From NCBI GenBank assembly GCA_031771865.1, contig JASISA010000036.1, forward strand, positions 62,001 through 126,000: a stretch of 64,000 bases of DNA, in the 5' to 3' direction. The translations under genes were made by a program, and so were the position numbers. The notes beneath the pieces are model-generated. The model had not been told where the DNA came from and ran no database searches. It worked only from the letters and a program-made list of their open reading frames with translations. Source of the DNA: Nothophaeocryptopus gaeumannii. Its lineage: Eukaryota > Ascomycota > Dothideomycetes > Mycosphaerellales > Mycosphaerellaceae. Positions 31,427-42,678 of this stretch are shown here, piece after piece (the first letter of the stretch is position 1; the number at the start of each line of letters is the position of its first letter).

Positions 31427-34118
31427 TTAGTGTCTATCGTCAAGGGGCGCGAAGCGTGCGCTTTCTCGTGTCTGCAAGGACTGATATCCTGAATCCGCGT
31501 ACGGCGCTGCAGGCCCATTCGAAGAGTTCAACGAGGCCATAGCTGCCTGCCATGTCACGTCTGAAGGAGCGGGGATATTTGGTGGCATGTTCGAGGAATC
31601 TTGCACGGATGGCGAAGCGGTGTTCAAGACATTATTCGCGAACCTCCTCACCAGTCCCCAGACTGCAGATTCTGTTTTGGACTCTGAACTACCCGAACGC
31701 ACCAGAGCTTGCCACACGTTGGACAAGACCATCTCAAGATCTTGTTCCCGCTCACTTGGCCTGGAGAGTCTCTGCTCGAGTAGCATCACCTGCTGACGAA
31801 GCGTTTGAACTTCGCTCTGGAGATCTCGGACTGCATCCATTGACGGAGTCTGGCTCCCTGTGGCCTGGGCTTTGCCTTTTGTACTGGTTGTTGGCGCATT
31901 TAGTCCGAGTGATTGTGACGCCTCGTTGCTGGAGCTATTTGTGGGAAACAGGGTTATATCGCTCAAGTCGATAGATCCATCCGGCAGGACTTGCAGATTG
32001 GAAAAGTCGAAATCATCCCAAGTGCCGAGGTCTTGCGTCGAGGGATTCGGAGTATGTTCCGGGTATTTCAACCGATATAAAGCTCGCCACTGCTGCTTGG
32101 AAGTGTTCAGATGACAGCAGCCATCAATGGCATCGCTCTCAAAGAGACGCTCTCGCCTGCAGGACTTTTGATTGCAGGCTTTGACGTGGGCCTTCTTTTC
32201 ATGGTCCTCTTGGGTTTGCTGACCAGGAAAATTCAGCATGCACTTGGCGCACGCAAAAAAGTCATGCGTGTTCATGTGGCGTCTGGACTGTTGTCAGCGA
32301 ACGCTGTCAAGGTAGACAGACCATATTGATCACCTACACAAGCTGCGAGATGTACCCAAACGTCGGTGTATGCTTTGCGTACGTGGCTGGTTCGCCTACT
32401 GTCAGGAGGCACTGATGTTGTTCCTTTGATGGACCATCTGGCCGCTGGCGTGCACCATTCCAACTAGAACTCCCGCCGCCGCTGTTACCGTCGCCGCCTG
32501 GAAAGCGGCCTCCTGAGCTCCCACCGTTACCGCTATCATTACTACCACTTGGACCGCTTGGGGAGGCCTTGCGCTTTTTGCCAGCGCCTCCTGTGGATTG
32601 AGAGCATCCTGACCCTGCGCTTGCATTATTTGAGTCTTGGGTGCCACTGACTCGGCTTCTTGGCACCCCGTGCAAGACCAAAGGTGCGGATGTTCTCAAC
32701 CCTGCTTGGAGGACTTGGCTATACAGACGTCGAGGTCGAGAATTGTCGCTAGCCTCTGGGACGCTATTCCCTCGCTCATCAATAGCGTCTCTATCGTCGA
32801 GTGAAGAAGAGCTGCGGAGCCCGCTAGGGCTAGACGCATCAAGCGTTTCAGCCCCATTGGAGGCTGGGGACTGGGAACCATGGGGCTTGGTACTCGCCAG
32901 AAGATTCTCAACGCGGCGTCGCAATTCTCGCACGGTGAAGGACAACTCTTCGAGTGGTAATTCTTCGCCCACCTCGTCTTGTTCGCAAGGTGTTGATCCA
33001 TCTCTTTCTGCAAATATCCCGGCGATGTCAGCCGAATTTTCGTCCCGAGCGCCCCCTTCATGATTCGGCGAGAACGGTTCGGCTTTGATCGTTCGGTCAA
33101 TTTCTTTGCTTTCCATTGGTGCTTCTTTGTCCAGAATGGCCACCTGTGCGGTGCTCACGCTTTCTTGTCGTGCTGTCGCGGTTGCCGACAGAGAAAATGG
33201 AAGCATAGAGTTTGCAGGGTGATTGTCATCAGTCAACGAGCCGTTTTCTACACTTGAGGGTGCTGTCGAGAAAGAGCTGCTCCGTGACATGGTAAATGAG
33301 CCTCGTCCCGAACGAAAAGCGCTGGATGTGATGCCCGAGCTTGATGCAGTTTTGGCACTGCACGTACGACTCATCGCATCGTTATCAGTCCGAGATGGGT
33401 GCTCCCTCCGAACATGGCGTGCCAGATTGTCTTTACGGGTGTAACTATTCGGGCAAAATTGGCATTTGAGGCTATCGCGCCGCCCATGATGGGACAAAGC
33501 ATGGCGTCGCAGGTCTTTTGGCGAAACGAAGCGCCAGCTGCACCCCGGTTCGGCGCATTGATGACGGCGCTCCTCCATGGAGATATGAGTGCGTACCTTG
33601 TGGCGCCTGAAATACGGTCAGTCCTGCTTGTCGCGAAACTAAGATGATAAAACACACCACAGTTGCACGCTGTCTGAGAAGGTCTTCGCGCACTCGGAAC
33701 ACCTAAAGGGCAGACTGGGATCGAACAGAGCCTGCCCTGTCCTTCTGCTGCTGGATGAAGAAGAGGTCCAAACAGTGGAAGTCGATTCGGGAGGTCTTTC
33801 CGAAGAGAACCGTTGCACATTTCCCGTAACAGCCTGCAGAGGTACGGAAAACGATCTATCGTAGTATGGGAGTCATTTTCGAGAGGTATTGGGGATTGTG
33901 GGAGTTGCATGTGGGGAGGAGTGGACATGCATGAAGAGGCCAGAAGCGTGTGGCCTCCCTGCTGCGACTTGTGCATAGGAGAATGGATATGGTGCTTTGT
34001 TTGAGGCGCTTGACTGTCTGAACTGTGTGAATGGCAACACATCCCAGGTATCGGGAAAGTCGAAACTCGGAAAAGGTCTTAGTTCCATACCAATAGGGGA
34101 TCCTCCTTCCATGGCCAT
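31427..34118 (-). CDS. C2H2 zinc-finger transcription factor, paralogue B (5' end unresolved)
   Basis: Secure exons are 31427-32282, 32338-33606 and one ending at 33658 (introns 32283-32337 and 33607-33657). Three C2H2 fingers are visible: CSECAKTF...HKVRTH (completed by splicing), CAEPGCSWRF...HALSHH and CQFCPNSYT...HVRREH. The C-terminal half matches paralogue A: VGEPATYA, RHMNTHD, CAKCMLNF, CNQKSC, DGCCHL, a coiled coil and DSGYQS. Upstream, the same frame is open from 34232 to 33658 except for one TGA at 33873-33875. A weak GTCCAC donor in the upstream part could splice it out to the acceptor before 33838, or translation may begin at the ATG at 33578, losing finger 1. The start at 34118 is therefore tentative. 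Confidence 0.72.
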
Positions 34119-34769
34119 GGCCAGTTCCGTGAATGTATCGTCCGATTCCACGGTTGGATCTCGACCAGATAGAGGCTGCACACTCAGATACCCACCGAGG
34201 GGTCCTTCGGGGGTGGCCTCTATAAGTATCACAAGCTCTGTGGCGGCGCAGTCACCTCACAGACAACCACCAGCAAGTACTCCAAGCAACTGCGATTCTG
34301 TCGTACGAGGCTGCGCTGCTGTAAGCCACGAACACTGTCCCGCATTGCCAAAAATCAACCGAGAGGCCGCCAGTCCAGGTCCATGATTGGACACTGGACC
34401 TTTTCGCACGAAGACTTCCGGCATGGACAAGCGAGAACAAGCGATTGCAAGCGATAACTTCCCCTTTTGGGTTAGTTGGGGGATCACTTGTTTGCAAGTG
34501 GACAAGCACTGAACCAACCCATGCCAAGACCTGGCTTGAAGAGCTGGCCCAAAGAGCAACAACAATAGTGAGAATCGCGACTGTCTCGTAGACGCTTGAC
34601 TACTGATTTTGCCAGACTCTATGGCAAGTCATCGTCAACTCGCGAGCACTGTTTGTACGCTGTTCTTGCTCTTACAGCAATCGCAAAATGTCGTTGCAGA
34701 TTGCACATATAAGAGCAATGTAGCACAGAGATAGTTTCAATACTCCTGCATCGTGCATCACTCTCAAAG
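34119..34769. promoter_or_regulatory. Divergent region between paralogue B and a small gene
   Basis: This 651-bp stretch contains the paralogue B promoter or leader on the left. On the right, an ATATAAG at 34707-34713 is a TATA candidate about 57 bp before the ATG at 34770. ORFs on the minus strand (34252-34565) have no coding-like features. Confidence 0.4.
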
Positions 34770-35030
34770 ATGTCTAACAATCGAATTCAACACACCAGCT
34801 CAAGCAAGTCCACCCGATCAACTAGATCGCAGAAGAACAGCACCGGAACTAGAGCTTCAACAACAACTTCCTCTGCCACTTCAGATTCAAGCGTACTCGA
34901 TGGAAACACATCAACACACATGCAGCATCAGGACGATGCAGCCTTCGAAGCATGGCAAAGAAGAATCGAGACAGCCGACTTTGACAGACTGAGATTTACG
35001 GGTGGATGGACAGGCGATGATCCTTGGTGA
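34770..35030 (+). CDS. Small Ser/Thr-rich orphan protein, 86 aa
   Basis: An ATG preceded by AAAG, with a TATA-like element upstream. The N-terminal half is Ser/Thr/Arg-rich and disordered (starting MSNNRIQHTSSSKSTRS); the C-terminal half is compact and aromatic (AFEAWQRRIETADFDRLRF, GGWTGDDPW end). No signal peptide or cysteine is seen. It is not recognised; it is plausible as a lineage-specific small protein. Confidence 0.4.
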   Translation: MSNNRIQHTSSSKSTRSTRSQKNSTGTRASTTTSSATSDSSVLDGNTSTHMQHQDDAAFEAWQRRIETADFDRLRFTGGWTGDDPW

Positions 35031-35380
35031 ACCGTACGTCTCAAGACGACGGCAGACTGGATTGACAATTCGAACGCCCTGTGGCAAGCGAATCGTTCAG
35101 AGGCAAGAAATTGAAAGACACATGAAGCAGTCCTGAAGCCCATACCTGGACAAGCCATGTCTCAGACGAAGTATGCTCGGAGAAGGCGAGTGCCGAGAGG
35201 AAGGGGAAGTTTGGAGGTCAGGAGTATGGAAGTGGAAGGCAACAAGAGGTACCTTGCCGGGTATAAAAGGGCAACCAAGAGAATGATTGACGGCAATGGG
35301 GTGAGAGAGCGGGCAAGAGTATCGGAGAGCTTCAAGCGAAGTGCGTATGCTTCGTCAACAGCAACAACAGATGGCGAAAT

Positions 35381-35746
35381 CTATTTCCTGTTCTCTTTGC
35401 TGTTGCTCTTGTGCTGACCGGATCCCTGTGAGTACTTCCAAGCGTGATCGGCCTGTGAGTTGTACGATGAGTGTTCAGCTTCTCGATGATCGATCATTTC
35501 GTAGTCAGGCTCCTCCGGCTCCTCTGCCTTAGGATCACTGAGATCGACGTCCTCGAATTCGTCCGTTTCGGGCGGGTGTTTCTGCTTTCGTTCTTGAGCG
35601 TTTGGCGTCTTGAGTGTTTTTTTTCCTCTGCCGTCATTCTTCGAAGACGAGTTGTCCTCGGATTTGTACGTCTTCCTGTCGACACTGTCACGGTTCTGCT
35701 TCGAAAGCTCCTTTTGGCTCTTCTTTTGGGAAACGATCTTTGACAT
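35381..35746 (-). CDS. Small charged hypothetical protein, 121 aa
   Basis: ATG at 35746 (MSKIVSQKKSQKELSKQNRD). It is a highly charged, Lys/Glu/Ser/Gln-rich, fully disordered sequence with an acidic centre (DEFEDVDLSDPKAEEPEEPD) and no hydrophobic core. It is not recognised. It could be a real lineage-specific nuclear protein or a chance ORF in biased sequence. Confidence 0.38.
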   Translation of the reverse strand: MSKIVSQKKSQKELSKQNRDSVDRKTYKSEDNSSSKNDGRGKKTLKTPNAQERKQKHPPETDEFEDVDLSDPKAEEPEEPDYEMIDHREAEHSSYNSQADHAWKYSQGSGQHKSNSKENRK

Positions 35747-36217
35747 GTAGCTATCACGGTGAGCGCACGATGATGACGATGGCCTACCTGTCTTAATTAC
35801 ATTGGTGAAGGCGGCGTATTACTTCTAATATACGGTCGATAGGCAGAGATCTGATTGTGTTTGAGGCATTCTGGAATTTCGTCTTGCCGATTCGAGAGAC
35901 ATCTGGCGACAAACAATACCGCTATTTTCTGTCCAGCACGTCTGACTCACTCCACCCGACCCACCACTCTTTTCCCGCACGCCCTCTACGAGTCGTTGTC
36001 AGCTGGGTTTGCTGGGATCTTTGTGAAGATCTCAACCACAAGCCATGCCGGGGATGATCTTGTCGACTAGGTCGAACACTCTTAAATATAGAGAATGGTT
36101 CCATTTCCAGACCGAGGCAGCGAAAATCCGGTCGGCATCCAGTATCAGATACGACAGATGATGTACATATCCCAGCGATGCCATCAATGGAGAACAGCCA
36201 GACCTCAGTCATATTAT
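35747..36217. other. Intergenic region
   Basis: This 471-bp stretch lies between the small charged ORF and the stop of the OHCU decarboxylase, both on the minus strand. Nothing is recognised beyond presumed promoter and 3' UTR sequence. Confidence 0.4.
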
Positions 36218-36807
36218 TCACGAAGATAGATTTGCCGCTCTATCTGCGGCAATCTGGCACATTGCCTTTCAAGGGTGTCAGCCCTGCGTGAGTTCGCTCA
36301 GGGATATCCTGCACTTACTCTAATTGCAGCCACACGCTCTGACTTGAGATCGCTCTTTGCGATGCGGACACGCATATCGTCCATGATGACAGGTCGGCTC
36401 CTGCCGTTGACGAACACGACATATCGGAGGCCCGGATATTTCTTTTCGTACTCGTCGTTCAGTGCGCGAAGTTGCTCAGCTTCTTGTGCATTGCCCTGCA
36501 GCTGTGCCTGCTCCGCTTGAGACTGAGCGCTCTCAACCTTCTTTGCGCCGAGTCGCGGATGGGAACCAAGGATACTCTTCAGCCATGCCGTGTCTGAAGA
36601 TGACGCGGACTCGGACAAGTCAGTGAGTTGCACACCGACTGCTGCGATAAGGTCGGCGTAGGACTTAAACCGCTTCTCGTTCAACAGCGGTCCTGAAAGC
36701 GTATGAAGTTGCGTGCTGGGCTCAAACAAGAGGTCCAGGATCGCGGCTCGCTCTTCTGCTGACAGATCCGTGACGGACTCGATCGGTGGTAGCTTCGCAG
36801 TTGCCAT
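36218..36807 (-). CDS. OHCU decarboxylase (urate catabolism)
   Basis: Two exons (36319-36807, 36218-36265; 53-nt GTAAGT intron) give 178 residues. The family marks are the catalytic His in GSHPRLGAKK, the following SQAEQ, the YEKKYPGLRYVVFVNGRSR strand region and the C-terminal ERVAAIRAMCQIAADR helix, which is only complete after splicing. The enzyme converts 2-oxo-4-hydroxy-4-carboxy-5-ureidoimidazoline to S-allantoin after urate oxidase and HIU hydrolase. There is no C-terminal SKL-type peroxisomal signal (it ends NLSS). Confidence 0.93.
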
Positions 36808-38347
36808 ATTGATGTGCGGTGTCCCAAGCGTGTGGTTGAAGTAAAACCGGCAGACCTCGGCGCCGGCAGCGGTGGCCAGCCCAGCCTCTTCAAAACCCTC
36901 CGATCCCCACGGCTGTGGGGCGGAGGTGGACTTGCGCAGGAAAAACCTTGTAAACCTGGTTCATCAAACTTGGACTGTGGATCTGGTTGATTCTGCCACC
37001 TCCAAACATCCCACCGTGAACTTCTGTCTGAGATCAAACCACTCGTGAACATCATGGCGCGACAGGCGGGTATGGGCCTCTGGAGACGTCGCCGCTCCTG
37101 CAGAATCACAACGTCAAACTACCACAGCGTGACCTGGGCTTGTCGAGAGGAGGAGTGACCAGCGCCGCCATCGAGTTACCGTCTGCCAGTTGGCTTTTCT
37201 CACTACTGGCCTGTCATCGTGCTTCATTTCCGCAGTCATGGCTTGAACCACATCATGACTTGAATCTACCAGACGTGCGCCCAGGACGACGCGCCTTTCG
37301 CTCATCGCCAGGTCCGTCCGCCTTTCCCATATGAATGCTTCCATCTGTTCAGAAAGCTCCGATGAGAATGGCTTACCATGCTTCGAGGGGTCTGCTTCAC
37401 CGCAGTAAAGTGGTCTAGATGCTACAGGAGCATAGCGACGTGCAGTGGCCGTGCGACTTCCCATTCGGCGCACGCGTCCTTCCCGTTGTTGAACGTTCAG
37501 AGGCAAGCTTGGGCAATCTTGCAAGAAGGAAGATCGCTCGCTGGATAGCGGAAGTTTATTGGTCCTCTCAAACATCTAGAGCTCAAAGGTATTGCTGTAC
37601 ATACATTTGTGCTTGCAGTCTGCTGAACGCGGGCATGCAATTCGCAATGGTTGAGTCGACGATGCTAGAAATTGTGTCGAATGCCGTGTTCTGCCGTGCG
37701 AGTCGCGGTGACTTTGAGCTGAGAGGTTGCCGCTGGAATGGGTCTCTCTGCAGGCGAAAGCGTAGTATCATATGCTACCCCTGGCTTGATCGTCGAACTG
37801 TGTTTCATATATAGCACGCCCCTCCTAGAGGCGAGAGCCTTGCTCGAGCAAATTCGACGGTTGCGGAGAGGAGGCTACCCTCAACGCCGTGAATGAAGGC
37901 GTCGTCGTCTGTTGATTGTGCCACCGACGACTGAGCGTCTCGGCCTTTTGTCAATGTGAGCGTCATGTTTGACTGGTTCTCCGACCGGGAGAGGAGGAAG
38001 AGGAGGGACCGTGGTAGGGGTCTAGCGTCGGAAGAAAGTTTAAGTGAACTGTTAGTGCCACTGGAGGCGGGCGACGTCGATTGCTGGGATGTGTGTTGTG
38101 TGTGTGTGCTACTGTAGACTACTGCTGGGCCTCGCAGGAGGCCCTCTGCTGTGTACACTTTCCTTGCTCTCTCGTGCTCACAAGCCAACACAGCAGCGCC
38201 AGCTTTCGGCGCTCGTCTGCCTGTCTCACAGGTGTAATGTCTTATGCGCCGATGGAACTCGTCCGCGACAAACACATCTGTATATCGCCATTGAACGCCG
38301 GTCGCCCTTAGTCCCTCCCCAGAAAAGCACCCGACCACGCGATAACC
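36808..38347. other. 1.5-kb weakly coding intergenic region
   Basis: It holds one possible small ORF (37114-37464), a GT microsatellite at 38091-38108 and the promoter/leader of the ADF-homology gene. The long minus-strand frame at 37805-38395 is low-complexity, lacks family resemblance and overlaps that gene's first exon. Confidence 0.4.
37114..37464 (-). CDS. Possible small hypothetical ORF, 116 aa
   Basis: An ATG at 37464 (MGSRTATARRYAPVASRPLY) opens a frame with fairly coding-like residues in the middle (SELSEQMEAFIWERRTDLAMSERRVVLGARLVD) but a degenerate, Trp/Arg-rich end. A GTAAGC at 37372-37377 could be a donor shortly after DPSKH. It is not recognised; evidence is weak. Confidence 0.22.
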   Translation of the reverse strand: MGSRTATARRYAPVASRPLYCGEADPSKHGKPFSSELSEQMEAFIWERRTDLAMSERRVVLGARLVDSSHDVVQAMTAEMKHDDRPVVRKANWQTVTRWRRWSLLLSTSPGHAVVV

Positions 38348-41300
38348 ATGTCCTTGAATGGACTCGACAGCCCAGAGGTCCAGGAAGCGTATCAAGCGGC
38401 GTGCAATGAAGCTGGAGGATGGTGGGTCGTAATACAGATATATGAGTAGAGGGAAACGAATCGCTGACGGAGTGCGACCAGGTTCTTGCTGAAGTACACG
38501 TCCAGAGATTCTGTAGAGCTGCTTTCACGGGGCAAGCATGGCGTGTCTGAAGCGCGCAATGCGCTCACAGCGTATACAGAAGCCTCGCCCTTGTACGGCT
38601 TCCTCATGTACCGACGGCGGAAGATACTCATAAAATACATTCCCGAAGGGACATCGAGGTTGCTGCAAGGTATGGATGGCCACACATTCGCCGTGTCAGG
38701 CCTGGAGCCCGCTGACGACTTGAATAGCGCGCACAACTGTACATCTTCAGGATGTCCTCGAGAAATATTCGCCGTACGAAACGATGCTGGAGATCTCGAG
38801 CGGCGACGCGCTGAACGACACGTCCCTTGCCTCGTCTTTCCACCTGCATACCGCGTCGCCATCGCCGTCCGCAAGTCGACTGGACGAAATAAGAGAGGAT
38901 GAAGATGACGACGGATCGACCGTGGGAAAGCTGGCAAATGGCACGAATGCGTCGTCGGGCAGTCTGTTGAGTGCGCCAGGACACAAGGCAGATCGGTCGC
39001 ATGCAAAGCACGCGGACAGGGCAGATCGGACTAGGACTTCACTCAACACTGTCGCGTCGCCCGACAATCCAGCGGCGGCGCCGACATCGACACACTTTCC
39101 GGTGCGGAGAGACTCCATCTCCAAGCCATTGACCCCATTGACTCCCCTCGAGTCACCTGTCACTCCCGCTTCTGCTTCCGACAAGCCACTGCCGACTTTA
39201 CCACCTCTCCCAGCCCAACCACCGCCTCCTCCGCCCAAGATTGAAGCACCAGCACCAGTACTTGACACATCCGCCGTCGCCCAGGAACAGAAGTCAACAG
39301 CTGCCCACGAAAATTCTCAATACAAATCGAGTAACGCGTCAGAACCCCGAGATCGCACGCTACAAGAAACTTCCGCAGAGTCTGAATCAGCGCGACGGAC
39401 AATGCGCTCGCAATCGCTGCACGACGATCCGTATGATTTCAGCAAGTACGATGCACTTTTCAAGCCCAAGGTCAAGCTTGCTCCGCGGCCCGTAAATACT
39501 GCGGACAAGACGAAGCGGCCTGCGGTAGCAAGAGTCTCGGCAGTGCCTGCTAATTTCAAGCCTGCCCTCAAGAAACAGGAGCCACCACGACCTAGATCGC
39601 AAGGACAAATAACAGCGAACCGCACGGTTGTTGCTACTCCCGTCACGCAACCTCCTCTGCCAACCTTCATCCCCCCTCCGATGCCCAACGTACCCGAATA
39701 CAAGCCACGCCCTGTTTCTCGTGGGAGCGTCAAATCAGCCCCTTCGCATAAGTCGACTATGACATCGGATAAGATCAGGCTCATGAAGGCTGTGGAGCTT
39801 CGTCGCAAACAGCTTCGAAAATCGCAGCTATCTATCAGAGCTGACGAGGAAGAATCATCGCAGACACCAGACGTCCCGCAGCGAAGTCCCAATGGTGGGG
39901 CGAGATTGGAGCCCACCGCTGAGACACCCTCTGTCATTGATAAGCCGGCACAAGTGCACAATACTCAATCACGGGAGACTGAGCGAGAGCAGGAACCGGA
40001 GCAGGAGCAAACGACCACGGACGACGAGAGTCAGGATCAATCAACAAAGGCTGATTCTGGCATCGAGCTGCGTTACGGCACACCAGATACCCAACGGACT
40101 GACGATACCGGCGATGAAGCGAGGGAGCCGACAGTTTTACGCAAAAAGCCGGTGGTCGAGGTTTACAGGCCTACCATGCCGAGAACCAGCGATCCGTCTG
40201 GAAATGTGATCGAGTACATTGACGAGGTCTCAGCAGATCAGCAAGTTGATTCTACATCTTCTGCCGATAGCCAGACGCCCACGGAAAGAACAATCCCATC
40301 AGAACCAGGCAGCGAGGAGACCGCGACAGTGCCCACAACAGTCATGGCTGATGGCTCTCGACCTTTGACTTCTGATGGGCAACAGCGCGACCAGGACGAC
40401 TCTGCTCTTGGGGCACTGCGGCCTGTCAGCGATATGTCCGGCTCGTTTGTCGAATCTGACGACGGCTCTCAGCAGCAAGATAGTGACTTGGCGAAGAGAC
40501 GGCGTGGATTTGTGGAGCCTCTGCACGTGGAAACGACCTCTGGCAATCCTGACGACTTCGGTTCGGATGACGAAGATTTCCTCGATGAGCTTCACAGCGC
40601 TACCTTCGAGGAAGCAAAACCTATCACCGTCGCAAGATCGCCAGTAGGCATGTCTGTCCCAATTCGGCGACCTAGTGCAGATACTGGCTCTGTTAGGTCC
40701 GTACAAATCTCACGCGCTTCCCCGATGTCAACCGATATGGCAACCGACTCGTCTGAGCATCTTTCGGCAGATTCTGCAAGAGCGTTGTTGATGGGCTCGT
40801 CTCCGACGCCGCCTCCCGAGAAACACGACCCCTCAGGTGGTCGTGCTCGGAACGTATCCTCTGGCATATCAAAACGAATACAGGCATTGGCTGAGCTGTC
40901 CAATAAGGATCCCAATGCCTCGGGGTATTTCCAAGGACGGCCGCTAACACCAGAGGCTTCACCGAACGGTTTCTTCGCCCCTGAAGCTCGAGACAGACGG
41001 AGTAGTCGCAGGACTCCGCCGGCCTCAAGGCCAACATCCTACAGGAGACAGAGCAGGACCAGCGCAAGCCATACGCCTACCGCCGGCACCCCATCAAGTG
41101 AGAATGCCCCTACATGGAGCGTCCAACACGACCCAATCACCAATAGGAACTCGGTATCGGTGACAGCACGCATTGTCCGTCCCGTGACAGAAGAGGTTGA
41201 GGAGGAGCAAGAGGGCCAGCTGCAAAAGTCAGACCTGGGCATCAGTCACCAACGCGAGAAGGGGCCTCCTGCGCCGGTAATTACCACAGGGCAACCGAAA

Positions 41301-42014
41301 TCGTCAGCACCGCTGTCGCCTGTCTTGTCCACCAACTCTGCCGAGTCTCGATCATTGCACTCCCTTAGCAGTCGATTCGGCAAACCCAAGCAAACTCCGA
41401 CCCCTGGTCTGGATGAGTTCCCGCCTCCACCAATGGCGCCCAGCAAGATATTCTCGAGCATGTCGTTTTCCTCCAATGACGAGAATGCTGCTCCTAAGGA
41501 GGGCAGCAGAACGAGCCGTTTCTTCAAACGCATGAGTGCGCTTACCGGGCCCAAACGCAAGAGCGGCAATTCCGCCTCCTCTCCGACTAGCACCACGAGT
41601 AGCGCACTGAACAGTCCAACAAAGACTCTTCCGCCGACTAAGCGCGCCAGCTTGGCAGACGAGAGATCGGACACGCCACCCGCGTGTGTTGTCGGCGACT
41701 TGAACGTACAATTTCCGGACTCGCTGCTCTGGAAGAGGCGAATAGTCACCATTGATGATGCAGGCAACCTCGAGTTTGCGATCGCTCACGCCATGGACAT
41801 CCTCAAGGGCGTGGCACAGAAGAAGTTTCCACTCTCTGAGTTTAGACTTCCCTATTCACCAGATCTAGATCGCCTGGAGCTCGCGCATTCGATCCTGCTG
41901 GAGTTTGACGATGGCACTGCGTTGCAGGTTGCCTGCGAGGACGCCATGACGCAACGCCAGGTGCTCTCACTACTCAGGACGTATTGGAAAGCATACACGA
42001 CCACCCAGACGTAA
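38348..42014 (+). CDS. Large protein with N-terminal ADF/cofilin-homology domain
   Basis: Three exons (38348-38421, 38482-38669, 38728-42014; introns of 60 and 58 nt) encode 1182 residues. Residues ~1-110 look like an ADF-H (actin-depolymerising factor homology) fold: EVQEAYQAACNEAGGWFLLKY, LYGFLMYRRRKILIKYIPEG and ARTTVHLQDVLEKYSP. About 950 disordered Ser/Pro/Thr-rich residues follow, with poly-Pro (PAQPPPPPPK) and many SP/TP sites. The last ~110 residues form a compact domain (GDLNVQFPDSLLWKRRIVTI, then DLDRLELAHSILLEFDDGTALQ) that reads like a PH-type fold. The arrangement suggests a cortical or actin-linked scaffold. Start and both introns were chosen by the continuous ADF-H reading. Confidence 0.85.
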
Positions 42015-42678
42015 CATTTTACTACGACCAACATTGCCACGACCAAGAATCCCCAGGTTACGGTGCTAGTATCATTACGAATCTTCTTGTTTCAGCGCGC
42101 GATATACCCCACTAGACGACGGCCGGTCAACAGTGCCTACTATTGCTAGTCGTTCCGATCTATGACCATCATCATTTTCGCGACTCAGATTACTACTTTG
42201 GAGCATCGATTCCCCGGATACGGGTTTCTTTTGGAATTGAGGCGAGGCTCTGGGATCCTCAGCTTGTAGTTGACCAATCGTCCGAGGAGAAGGCTTCCCA
42301 GCAGCACTTGCTTGTGTGTATATAATTTTGGAGAACAGCAGGAGCAGGATATGACTTTGCTATGTTTTGATTGTTTGTGGCTTTAGTTGCAAGTGTGACT
42401 ATATTGGCCTAGCTGGCTAGAAATGAGATATACTGTAATGCTTGATCGAATGGATTAGATCTCGTGGCTTGAGGCTTTGGACTCACTTTGGATCACTGAG
42501 TGCTTGCAAGTGACTGGAACGCTTCATTGGTGCGTTGCAAGACCTGTCTACTCTGGGGTTACTAGTATTTACAACAGAAGCCCTTGGGGCTCAAGATGGT
42601 GTCAAGCGGCCATTCATATACAAATTCGTCTATTCCAAGCCTCCTCCAGAATGCCTCGCAGCGTTCAGTACTTCTCTT
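42015..42678. other. Convergent 3' intergenic region
   Basis: This 664-bp AT-richer stretch lies between the stops of the ADF-H gene and OAC1. The ORFs here are the shadow of OAC1 or chance frames. Nothing else is recognised. Confidence 0.4.

Noticed and set aside
33371..34042. 223-codon minus-strand frame over the first exons of zinc-finger paralogue B
   Set aside because: The zinc fingers are in a different frame with a consistent intron, and this frame shows no domain.
35157..35417. ATG-started 86-codon plus-strand ORF
   Set aside because: Arg-rich start and poly-Leu end, overlaps the minus-strand ORF at 35381, no family resemblance.
37805..38395. 196-codon minus-strand frame upstream of and overlapping the ADF-H gene
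   Set aside because: Low-complexity composition and overlap with a well-supported first exon on the other strand.
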